Below are positions 16,068 to 21,845 of a stretch of DNA of 21,845 nucleotides, one piece after another. Source of the stretch: an uncultured Eubacteriales bacterium (GTDB lineage: Bacteria > Bacillota > Clostridia > Peptostreptococcales > Anaerovoracaceae); NCBI GenBank assembly GCA_902793875.1, contig CADBFL010000014.1, positions 1-21,845 on the forward strand. The letters run 5' to 3'. The notes under the pieces were generated by a model. It was not told the origin of the DNA, ran no database searches, and saw nothing but the letters and a program-made list of their open reading frames with translations. Positions within the stretch are counted from its first letter, which is position 1. The number at the start of each line of letters is the position of its first letter. The position numbers and the translations under genes were made by a program.

Positions 16068-16913
16068 CTAGGCCGTCCTGTGTCTGCCGACGACCGTGGT
16101 GCGTTTTCTTCCCGGCCTTGCAGGAGGCTTCTTGGCCAGTCTGTGGTTCTCCCTGTTCTCCTTAGGCGCTTTCTCTTTCGGAGTATCATCGGAGACCTTG
16201 CCGTAGAAGAGCGCCGTCAGCATAGTAAGCACGTACGCCTGTATCACCGCATGCAGCAGGGTGAAGAGCACTCCCACCAGCACCGGCAGCACGTAGCTGA
16301 GCGCTTCGTAGTAGTAAACGAGTTCGGTCACAAGGGCTCCCGAGAGCAGGGCTCCGAAAAGCCTGAAGCTCATCGAGATCGGAAGAGAGAATTCCTTGAG
16401 AGTCTCTCCTATCCCCTTGAAGCCGTTGCCGATTATCCCTCCGGACAGTATGACCAGATACGAGAGGCAGCCCATCATGATCGCTCCGTTGATGTCCGAG
16501 CACGGCGCCGGAAGCGATATAGGCGTGCCGCCTGTGGTCATGACCTGAAGTCCGAAAAGTTCAAAAAGCGTGCCCGTGAATATGTACGCTCCGGTCGCGA
16601 AGATGTAGGCTCCGAGGAAGCTGTTGATCTTCTTCGACGGCACCATCGTGAACTTCGGTATGAAGAATATCCTGCAGATGAGCGCGAAGACTATAAGCAG
16701 GCACGATACGATGACGGCCGCGATAAATCCCGGATTGACGTCCATGATGCCGAAAAAGCTGACCTTGTTCATGTCATGCAGGACGGCGTCCCTCATGACC
16801 TCCTGAATGGTCTCCTTTTTTTCGAGCCTTCCGACAAGCAGAGCCGAGATCATGAAGACCATGGCTATGGCGCCGAATATCAGGGCCGTTCTTTTCCGTT
16901 GCTGTTTCGTCAT
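16068..16913 (-). CDS. atpB: F1Fo ATP synthase subunit a with extra N-terminal helix and basic tail
   Basis: Subunit a forms the ion channels next to the c-ring. The essential arginine is R184 in SMSFRLFGALLSGALV, and the following TLLHAVIQAYVLTMLTALF helix is typical. The canonical first helix is VNPGFIAAVIVSCLLIVFAL. Before it lies an additional hydrophobic segment (about 8-28, TALIFGAIAMVFMISALLVG), and after the last helix there is a 43-residue Lys/Arg/Pro-rich tail. ATG 16913 (281 residues) is chosen because AGGAG lies nine bases upstream; ATG 16919 would be only three bases from it. It is the first gene of the atp operon; no atpI is present. Confidence 0.93.
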   Translation of the reverse strand: MTKQQRKRTALIFGAIAMVFMISALLVGRLEKKETIQEVMRDAVLHDMNKVSFFGIMDVNPGFIAAVIVSCLLIVFALICRIFFIPKFTMVPSKKINSFLGAYIFATGAYIFTGTLFELFGLQVMTTGGTPISLPAPCSDINGAIMMGCLSYLVILSGGIIGNGFKGIGETLKEFSLPISMSFRLFGALLSGALVTELVYYYEALSYVLPVLVGVLFTLLHAVIQAYVLTMLTALFYGKVSDDTPKEKAPKENRENHRLAKKPPARPGRKRTTVVGRHRTA

Positions 16914-16929
16914 AAGCATTGACTCCTTC

Positions 16930-16982
16930 GGCAGGCGATGCGCCCGCCCTTACAAATCACCGGAAGGGATGCTTCTTTCCGG
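16930..16982 (-). promoter_or_regulatory. Structured leader of the atp operon (two hairpins)
   Basis: Two strong stems lie just before the atpB ribosome site. One is CCGGAAAG with CTTCCGG across 16960-16982 (8 pairs including one G-T); the other is GGCGGGCG with CGCCTGCC, loop CAT, at 16930-16948 (8 pairs, one G-T). The second ends about six bases before AAGGAG, so it could affect initiation. A weak -10 candidate, TCTAAT, lies at 17031-17026. Confidence 0.4.
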
Positions 16983-16992
16983 CTTTGTTTTT
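16960..16992 (+). terminator. Plus-strand intrinsic terminator-like hairpin
   Basis: Read on the plus strand, CCGGAAGG and CTTTCCGG pair around a 7-base loop and are followed by CTTTGTTTTTT. It has the form of a terminator for plus-strand transcripts, but no plus-strand gene ends here. It may block antisense transcription out of atpB, or be a side effect of the minus-strand leader hairpin. Confidence 0.4.
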
Positions 16993-17063
16993 TGACTGTC
17001 TGCTTTTCAAATCCGGATCGAATGGATTAGAATAGCAATGAGACAATCGAGGAGGCAGAGATA

Positions 17064-17117
17064 ATGGCAATGTCAGGTCATGACTGCCCGGGCACTGTCA
17101 CCCTGAGTTCAATATAA
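17064..17117 (+). CDS. Possible 17-residue plus-strand ORF or gene remnant
   Basis: On the plus strand GAGGAGG is followed, eight bases after GGAGG, by an ATG and 17 codons (MAMSGHDCPGTVTLSSI) ending in TAA at 17115-17117. The ribosome site is as good as any in the window, and a weak promoter-like pair (TTTTCA at 17004, TAGAAT at 17028, 18-base spacer) precedes it. It is the only plausible plus-strand start and it ends inside the 3' end of the signal peptidase gene. It could be a true small peptide, the leftover 5' end of a gene cut off where the AT-rich block begins, or chance. Confidence 0.25.
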   Translation: MAMSGHDCPGTVTLSSI

Positions 17118-17600
17118 CCATCCCGGGTTCGGGCATATCCTGAAAACGGCTTTTGCCACGATCTCATCTTTTTTTACGGTACCGAAGTCTTCTTTTCTTG
17201 AATCCCTCGAGAACTCTCTGTTGTCTCCGAGGACGAAGTATTCATCCTGATCCAGTTCAACAGTCATTTCCGGGCCTGTTATTACACCATCAGCAACATA
17301 ATCTTCGATCCGGCTTCCGTTTCTGTAGACCTTTCCGCCCTTAATAACAATGGTATCGCCGGGCTTTCCGATAACTCTTTTAATACAATGTTTATCTTTT
17401 TTAAATATTATGATATCACCATATTCCGGCTCTCCGATGATGTAAGCACCTTCGTTGCAGACAAGATAATCCAGTTCTTCAAGATGTGGGTACATTGAGT
17501 GGCCGATGACCAGGGCCGGACTTATAAAATGCAGGATCAGTATTGCCAGCACTATTCCTTCTGTTAAAATCAGTACAATTGAGTCAAATGCTTTTTCCAT
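17109..17600 (-). CDS. lepB: Type I signal peptidase (S26 family)
   Basis: This serine protease releases exported proteins from their signal peptides at the outer face of the membrane. The 163 residues are short but complete for a Gram-positive SipS-like enzyme. One N-terminal membrane helix (about 8-28) is followed by the nucleophile serine S35 in GHSMYP, the general-base lysine K74 in HCIKRVIGKPGD and box E, GDNREFSRDSR (125-135). ATG 17600 has a G-rich ribosome site (AAAGGGTGGTGA). It follows the 189-residue membrane protein by 32 bases and may be in one transcript with the kinase gene. Whether it serves the whole cell or this cluster cannot be told. Confidence 0.93.
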   Translation of the reverse strand: MEKAFDSIVLILTEGIVLAILILHFISPALVIGHSMYPHLEELDYLVCNEGAYIIGEPEYGDIIIFKKDKHCIKRVIGKPGDTIVIKGGKVYRNGSRIEDYVADGVITGPEMTVELDQDEYFVLGDNREFSRDSRKEDFGTVKKDEIVAKAVFRICPNPGWLY

Positions 17601-17632
17601 TATGATTCACCACCCTTTCCGATCATGCCTGC

Positions 17633-18202
17633 CTACCAGCTGAAGTGAAATGTATCTTCAGCAGCAGCACATTCATCCCCATTACAGTCCTTAAAAACAT
17701 ATCTGACTGTTATATCATTGACCTTACTGAAAGAATGTAACGTAGCGGCATTATCTCGAGCAAATCTATTAAGATAATCATCGATATATTTACGAGCATA
17801 ATCCGCATCACAATTAAATTCATCCAAAGTAAAAATATAAGTAAAGGTATTACCCTCGATAGTAAAATCCCTGTTTTCAATCGTATAGTTGCTGTAAAAT
17901 TCAAGAGCATTCAATTCATCTGCTTCATACCATTCTTCAAGAGATTTAAACCCATCCGGATATTCCCTTTCGATTGATTTGCGCATCTCTTCACGTTCCG
18001 CTGCGTCAGAGCTTTTACAAAAATAAAGATAGCAAAAATAAAAGCCGCAGATTATTGCCGCGACAAGAAATACCGCCAGGGTTCTCACCATCATGAACAG
18101 TATTGTACCTGAAACTTTTTTAACGACTGATAAAAAGCCCTTTTTCCTGCTGCAGTTTATTTCGCCGGATACGTTATATTCTCTTTCTGTACAAGCAGCC
18201 AT
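17633..18202 (-). CDS. Unknown membrane-anchored protein, 189 residues
   Basis: I do not recognise the family. A basic cytoplasmic N terminus (CSRKKGFLSVVKK) leads to one hydrophobic segment (about 31-60, TILFMMVRTLAVFLVAAI) and then an acidic domain of about 125 residues, probably outside the cell. The domain has a beta-rich part (NRDFTIEGNTFTYIFTLDEF) and a C-terminal pair of cysteines (DCNGDEC). The AT content is visibly higher than in the atp operon. The start has GAGGTG six to seven bases upstream and lies four bases after the stop of the extracellular part of the kinase gene, so the two are tightly linked. It may be a partner of that receptor-like protein; this is inference from position and topology. 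Confidence 0.75.
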   Translation of the reverse strand: MAACTEREYNVSGEINCSRKKGFLSVVKKVSGTILFMMVRTLAVFLVAAIICGFYFCYLYFCKSSDAAEREEMRKSIEREYPDGFKSLEEWYEADELNALEFYSNYTIENRDFTIEGNTFTYIFTLDEFNCDADYARKYIDDYLNRFARDNAATLHSFSKVNDITVRYVFKDCNGDECAAAEDTFHFSW

Positions 18203-18206
18203 TTTC

Positions 18207-19160
18207 TCACCTCTTTTCTGACGGACTTTTTCTTACGACCCGAGTATAACAAGCCATATATGTAAGATCGTTTTTTTGCATCAGCACCGTACTCATCAAA
18301 AAACTGCTGATGAAAATCAATTCCATCAGCAGCAGAAGGTCCCCGTCCTCATCTTTTTTGTTTATTGATATCCACCCGAAACCTGTTCCTTCAGACCACC
18401 CTCTCGGATCGCTTTTTTCTTCAGGTGAATACTGTCTGGCATAGTTTGTTCTGTACGGTATCCGGTCCATAAGGTTGATCACTTCGGTTTCCCAGTAACT
18501 GTTCACCGGATCCAGGCAGTTATAGACTCTGCCCATACTGCCTCCGAACAGGACATACCAGTACAGGAAAGTATTGAGCTCTCCCCGCTCAGGTATTTCA
18601 GAGACGTCTATATCCTTCCATCCATCCTTCCGGAATTCATCCAGCGTTTCCGAATCTTCAGAGAACTCTGCAAAATAACTGTCCTGTTCAAAAAACTTTC
18701 TGGAGTTGTCATCATCCATGTAGTCCGGTGTATATCTCAGTACAGTCCCGTTAAACTCCAGCGTCATTGCAGCATCCGGCGTATAAATATCTATGCCGCG
18801 CATGACTTTGAAGTTGATCTGTTTTATCCATCCGTCAACGAGCAGTTTGTCAAAAACCGTCATGAAGTTTCTGAACCGTTTCAAGATCTCCTCATCTGTT
18901 GTATTCTCATCGCACCAGTATACAGCGTCAACAGTCCTGTTTTCCGTATCCGTAATGACTTCCAGATCGTCGTTTTTATCCCGGTCCCCCCGCAGTCCGC
19001 CGGCTGCATCGAACAGACCGGTCGCAGGTCCGAAGGTAGGCTTATAGTCTTTGCCTTCCGGTTTGTTGTATCCATCCCTGTACCCAAGGATATAACAGTC
19101 TGTCAGAGGAGCGCCGGGGGGTGGCGTCTGTAGTCGTAAGCGCTGCAAGACAGTTCGCAA
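18207..19160 (-). CDS. C-terminal extracellular part of the kinase protein (frameshifted fragment)
   Basis: This frame continues the extracellular region of the 19042-20001 fragment. The true in-frame coding begins near 19120, at PGAPLTDCYILGYRDGYNKP; the residues before that, from a TTG at 19160, are an overlap in the wrong frame. The joint is a C6 run (19116-19121). With five C the upstream frame reads directly into this one. The sequence is acidic and rich in Asp, Glu, Tyr and Trp, with no recognised domain and no clear lipobox or wall-anchor motif. The last 40 bases belong to a repeat shared with the region upstream of the kinase. I do not know its function; a sensor or ligand-binding role is only suggested by the kinase link. 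Confidence 0.65.
   Translation of the reverse strand: MRTVLQRLRLQTPPPGAPLTDCYILGYRDGYNKPEGKDYKPTFGPATGLFDAAGGLRGDRDKNDDLEVITDTENRTVDAVYWCDENTTDEEILKRFRNFMTVFDKLLVDGWIKQINFKVMRGIDIYTPDAAMTLEFNGTVLRYTPDYMDDDNSRKFFEQDSYFAEFSEDSETLDEFRKDGWKDIDVSEIPERGELNTFLYWYVLFGGSMGRVYNCLDPVNSYWETEVINLMDRIPYRTNYARQYSPEEKSDPRGWSEGTGFGWISINKKDEDGDLLLLMELIFISSFLMSTVLMQKNDLTYMACYTRVVRKSPSEKR
18231..18270 (-). repeat. Copy A of a 40-base element, upstream of the 189-residue gene
   Basis: This stretch matches 21041-21080 at 31 of 40 positions without gaps, including 13 identical bases in a row (ATATGTAAGATCG on the plus strand). On the minus strand it contains TGTTATACT, an extended -10 with TATACT at 18248-18243, about 40 bases before the ATG at 18202. 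It also encodes the last part of the extracellular fragment. Confidence 0.7.
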
Positions 19161-20001
19161 GATTCAGCGTACTGTCATCGATAGTCATGTCACTGTCTGA
19201 ATACCAGCTGTCAAAGCTGATCGTGTTATCCGTGATATAAGCCCTGCTTACATCAGCTTTGGCAACAATAGTTCCGTTTATATAAAGGTATATGTATTCG
19301 TCACCCTCTGCTTTTAATCTTTCAAGCAGCAGTTTCGCTTCTTCGATCCGTCTGTCTTTTATACGGTATGCCGGTTCGGGTTCTCCTGAACCGGATTTTT
19401 CATCTGTGATCAGTTCACCGGCATCATCTATGATCTCATTCTCCCTCAGCCCTCCTATGCTGCTTACTGTTTTTTCACCGATAAGGGTCAGAACTTCGGG
19501 GCCGATATTCATGACGGCACCCTCGCTGCGTGGAATGCAGTACCACATCTTGCGGAAATCATACCTGTCAACACCTGCGGCATATGGGATCTGAAGCACA
19601 TCAAGGCGTTTTGCCATTGCTTTCCTCCAGCCTTCTCCTCCATCGCGGTCATAGGGTTCGCTTATGTCATAAGAGACCAGCCAGAAGGTATCGCCTTTTA
19701 TATCTCCGGGTTCTTTCTGAAAAGCCCCTGCACCATCAGAGTCTCCCGCTTCCCATTCGACCCTGTCTTCAGGCTCTGCAAGGTATACGGAAACATTCGC
19801 CCCCACAGTATCTGCAAAGAACTTCCGGATCTCCTCCAGAGGATCATTATTCTCAAATGCTTTTTCCGGTATCTCAAATCTTACCCGGTCACCATCTTCT
19901 TTGATATAGTAATTGTCCTCTGAAAAAGCTCCTATGGCGGCTTCAGCCTCATCCATGGCATCTGAACGGTCCTGTTCACTCATGCGGCTGTAGAATTCCA
20001 T
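19042..20001 (-). CDS. Transmembrane and extracellular part of the kinase protein (frameshifted fragment)
   Basis: The ATG at 20001 gives 319 residues, but the frame is open further upstream, to about 20130. That upstream part reads KKKKQRRR, then a membrane segment LSAAAALIVLVLSVIYV, then NRHSIPLYGAQKEAFF into the ATG. This is the usual layout after a receptor kinase domain, so the ATG is probably not a natural start. The extracellular part is acidic (FYSRMSEQDRSDAMDEAEAA, YLAEPEDRVEWEAGDSDG) and unlike PASTA or other domains I know. The last 40 residues after TTTDATP are out of frame, past the C6 run at 19116-19121. AT content is higher than in neighbouring operons. Confidence 0.65.
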   Translation of the reverse strand: MEFYSRMSEQDRSDAMDEAEAAIGAFSEDNYYIKEDGDRVRFEIPEKAFENNDPLEEIRKFFADTVGANVSVYLAEPEDRVEWEAGDSDGAGAFQKEPGDIKGDTFWLVSYDISEPYDRDGGEGWRKAMAKRLDVLQIPYAAGVDRYDFRKMWYCIPRSEGAVMNIGPEVLTLIGEKTVSSIGGLRENEIIDDAGELITDEKSGSGEPEPAYRIKDRRIEEAKLLLERLKAEGDEYIYLYINGTIVAKADVSRAYITDNTISFDSWYSDSDMTIDDSTLNLANCLAALTTTDATPRRSSDRLLYPWVQGWIQQTGRQRL

Positions 20002-20075
20002 AAAAAAGGCTTCCTTTTGTGCGCCATAGAGAGGGATGCTGTGCCTGTTGACATATATGACAGATAAAACCAGTA

Positions 20076-20969
20076 CTATAAGCGCTGCAGCCGCGGACAG
20101 GGCTGCTGTTCTTCTGCGCTGCTTTTTCTTTTTATCTCGAGCTTTTCCTCTTCTGAAAGGATCGGATAGACTTTTTCAAGTTCTTTCCTGAGCAGAGCAA
20201 TGTCGTGTATGCGCTCTTTGCTGTCGAGGGCCATGCCGCGCATAAGGGTCTTTTCTGCAGCAGGCAGTATGTCTGCACCGAGCTCCGACGGCTTCTGCAG
20301 GTCATCGATCATCAGCCTCGAGATCGCATCTTCCGGATTCTTTCCCGTGATGCAGAAGTACATTGCGGCGCAAATCGAATATACGTCAGACCAGCTGCCG
20401 AACACTCCTTTGGCATCCATTTGTTCGGGCGGTGAATAACTCGCCTTGACGACGAGTCTCGACAGAGTGCTGTCCTCGTACTGTTTTGCCGCGCCGAAGT
20501 CGAGAAGCTTGAGACTGCCATCCCCGAGCACCATGATGTTATCCGGGCTGATGTCTCTGTGGATCACATTGTTGCTGTGCATGTGCCCGAGCGTTTCCAT
20601 TACAGGAGCCATGCGCTGCACAGCCTCTTCCATCGTCCATCTGCCGCTGTGCTCTATGCATTCACGGAGGTTCTCTCCTTCGAGGAACTCCATAACGATG
20701 TATGCGGTTTCTTCATCCTCAAAATAGCCGATCACCCGGACTATCGCGCTTTCACCCGCATAGTCCGCAAGCATCTTCGCCTCGCGCAGGAAACGCTCCT
20801 TCTCCGAAAGGACGGTGCATTCCTTGACGGCTACCTTCTCGCCGCTTTTAAGGTCGGTCGCTTCATATACGATGCTGAAGCCGCCGCGTCCGACAACTCC
20901 TTTCAGTTCATAGCGTCCGCCGAGGACCGTGCCTGCAGGTTTTGCCTTATTCGTTTTTTCCGTAACCAT
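20076..20969 (-). CDS. Eukaryote-like Ser/Thr protein kinase, catalytic domain (frameshifted before its membrane segment)
   Basis: A Hanks-type kinase domain of about 297 residues. Motifs are the glycine loop GRGGFSIVYEA (27-37), the ATP lysine K49 in VAVKE, the catalytic HRDISPDN (137-144), DFGAA (157-161) and SYSPPEQ in place of APE. All catalytic residues are present. The frame ends KRKSSAEEQQPCPRLQRL, which is out of phase: one more A in the run at 20123-20127 would continue KRKKQRRR into a membrane helix and the extracellular region (19042-20001). ATG 20969 is chosen because GTVLGGRYELKG follows closely; it lacks a clear ribosome site. ATG 21008 is the alternative, with GAAGG 12 bases upstream. 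Together the three pieces would make about 920 residues. Confidence 0.88.
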   Translation of the reverse strand: MVTEKTNKAKPAGTVLGGRYELKGVVGRGGFSIVYEATDLKSGEKVAVKECTVLSEKERFLREAKMLADYAGESAIVRVIGYFEDEETAYIVMEFLEGENLRECIEHSGRWTMEEAVQRMAPVMETLGHMHSNNVIHRDISPDNIMVLGDGSLKLLDFGAAKQYEDSTLSRLVVKASYSPPEQMDAKGVFGSWSDVYSICAAMYFCITGKNPEDAISRLMIDDLQKPSELGADILPAAEKTLMRGMALDSKERIHDIALLRKELEKVYPILSEEEKLEIKRKSSAEEQQPCPRLQRL

Positions 20970-21040
20970 GTTGTATATTTTGTACCAAATCGCCGGCGCG
21001 ATAACCATCGGCCGGAATCGCCTTCCCGTGCGCTGCCCGA

Positions 21041-21080
21041 TCTTATGGCTGGAATATAACACTTCAGATATGTAAGATCG
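21041..21080 (-). repeat. Copy B of the 40-base element, upstream of the kinase gene
   Basis: It is the partner of 18231-18270 (31 of 40 identical, no gaps). On the minus strand it carries TGTTATATT, an extended -10 with TATATT at 21058-21053, which would start transcription near 21046, before both possible kinase ATGs. It lies just after the stop of the XRE-like gene. Confidence 0.7.
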
Positions 21081-21087
21081 TACTTTG

Positions 21088-21393
21088 TTATACGATCCCG
21101 ATATAGTCTGAAGGCTCTGCAGATCTGTAATCGATGTAACAGTTCCGTAATCTAATAAACTCCCCGTCGATGACGAGGAGTTCTTTTATCGTGACGCCCA
21201 GGGTGTCACACAGTATAAGCATTGTCTCGATGGCCGGGGTCGATATACCCGTGATGGCCATGATATCCCTCACGGAGTAGCCGCTGGCCTTTACCAGTCT
21301 CCTGATGTTGGCGCCGGTAGCCTCCATGTTGATGGAGATATCCACCCGTCTGACGGGTCTTCGTCTCATGTTCAGTTGTTCCATATTATGCAT
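21088..21393 (-). CDS. Small XRE-like regulator lacking its recognition helix
   Basis: The 101 residues resemble the clostridial XRE-type helix-turn-helix proteins. ISINMEATGANIRRLVKASG and YSVRDIMAITGIS match the first two helices, and AIETMLILCDTLGVTIKELLVIDGE matches the last ones. The usual stretch between them, of the type (Q)AIYKWxxGxxLP, which holds the recognition helix, seems to be missing: GISTP runs straight into AIETM. The deletion, if real, is in frame (about 13 residues). ATG 21393 follows AGGAAAGG; a GTG one codon earlier is less likely. DNA binding may be lost, so the protein could act by dimerising with another regulator or be a decaying copy. A good promoter lies upstream. 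Confidence 0.75.
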   Translation of the reverse strand: MHNMEQLNMRRRPVRRVDISINMEATGANIRRLVKASGYSVRDIMAITGISTPAIETMLILCDTLGVTIKELLVIDGEFIRLRNCYIDYRSAEPSDYIGIV

Positions 21394-21434
21394 CACCTTT
21401 CCTGGTTCTGATTCAGCAACGACTGCAATTCTAA

Positions 21435-21463
21435 AGTATACACGACACGGAGGGTCATGTACA
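21435..21463 (-). promoter_or_regulatory. Sigma-A-type promoter for the XRE-like gene
   Basis: On the minus strand TGTACA (21463-21458) and TATACT (21440-21435) are separated by 17 bases. The -10 matches five of six consensus bases and the -35 four of six. Start of transcription would be near 21428, about 35 bases before the ATG at 21393. Confidence 0.6.
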
Positions 21464-21495
21464 CTGAACTGCCGGTTTAATTATTGCGGTCTGCA

Positions 21496-21828
21496 TCACG
21501 CGGCCCGCTTCTTCCTTCTGCGGCTTCTTCTCTGCCTGGTCCTGAAGAAGTCCAGCCTGAACCTCTTCATCAGCGCGGTCATTATGGCCAGGACCTGCCC
21601 GTACGTCTCACCGGTCGCGATGATCTCCGCGACCTTGAATTCGGCGGGATATCCGAATCTGCAGTCCTCGACGCAGACCTTGTACGCCTTTACGTACTGG
21701 AGCGGAGTTATCTTCAGCCCCATCTGCTCTCCGACCTTCTCCAGCGCTTCGAGGAACAGCGCGGTATTCGCTCTCGCCCATTTTGCTCTTGCTTCTCTGT
21801 ACTCATTGCTGTTTGCTTTCTCTTTCAT
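21496..21828 (-). CDS. Unknown small protein with a very basic C terminus
   Basis: I do not recognise this 110-residue protein. It appears mostly helical, with an N-terminal charged helix (SNEYREARAKWARANTALF), a region with two cysteines (VCVEDC) and a C-terminal tail that is almost all Arg and Lys (RTRQRRSRRRKKRAA). The tail suggests nucleic acid or membrane-surface binding. ATG 21828 has AAAGGA about 10 bases upstream, close to the right edge of the window, so any upstream promoter is not visible. The XRE-like gene downstream appears to have its own promoter. Confidence 0.7.
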   Translation of the reverse strand: MKEKANSNEYREARAKWARANTALFLEALEKVGEQMGLKITPLQYVKAYKVCVEDCRFGYPAEFKVAEIIATGETYGQVLAIMTALMKRFRLDFFRTRQRRSRRRKKRAA

Positions 21829-21845
21829 GGTGTTTTTTCCTTTCG

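Noticed and set aside
1..21845. CRISPR arrays, insertion sequences, tRNA or rRNA genes
   Set aside because: Reading both strands I saw no regularly spaced repeats, no transposase-like product, no terminal inverted repeats and no tRNA- or rRNA-like segments.

Overview
The window looks like a chromosomal segment of a Gram-positive anaerobe of the Clostridia type. Supporting signs are strong GGAGG-like ribosome sites, the SRP RNA-dnaX-ybaB-recR order, a BrnQ carrier, YhgE/Pip membrane proteins and a eukaryote-like Ser/Thr kinase. No rRNA or tRNA is present to fix the taxonomy. Every convincing gene is on the minus strand, so transcription runs from high to low coordinates. The sequence is fairly GC-rich, except for a visibly more AT-rich block at about 17.1-20.1 kb.

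Layout in transcription order. (1) 21.8-21.1 kb: a small unknown protein and a small XRE-like regulator that seems to lack its recognition helix. (2) 21.0-17.1 kb: a Ser/Thr kinase with a transmembrane segment and a long extracellular region, split into three reading frames by two apparent homopolymer indels, then a 189-residue membrane-anchored protein and a type I signal peptidase. (3) 16.9-10.5 kb: an F1Fo ATP synthase operon atpB-E-F-A-G-D-C, closed by an intrinsic terminator. (4) 10.4-5.7 kb: two YhgE/Pip-domain membrane proteins flanking a small two-helix membrane protein, all overlapping by 1-4 bases. (5) 5.66-4.29 kb: an FAD-dependent dehydrogenase. (6) 4.27-1.48 kb: a small SRP RNA, then dnaX, ybaB and recR. 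(7) 1.4 kb to the left end: brnQ, split by a 25-base tandem duplication.

The most striking feature is the ATP synthase. There is no separate delta gene (atpH). A segment that reads like the C-terminal, b-binding domain of delta is fused to the N terminus of the alpha subunit, and the delta N-terminal domain is absent. Subunit c carries an apparent signal peptide and an acidic leader, and subunit a has an extra N-terminal hydrophobic segment and a basic C-terminal tail. Together these suggest a remodelled peripheral stalk and c-ring.

Other points of interest are an in-frame A AAA AAG slippery heptamer near the end of dnaX, a 40-base ungapped repeat (31 of 40 identical) upstream of both the kinase and the 189-residue gene that includes an extended -10 sequence, and a lone plus-strand mini-ORF with a good ribosome site upstream of the atp operon. 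No stretch over 300 bases lacks a gene; the longest gaps are the SRP RNA region (4100-4293) and the atp leader (16914-17108).
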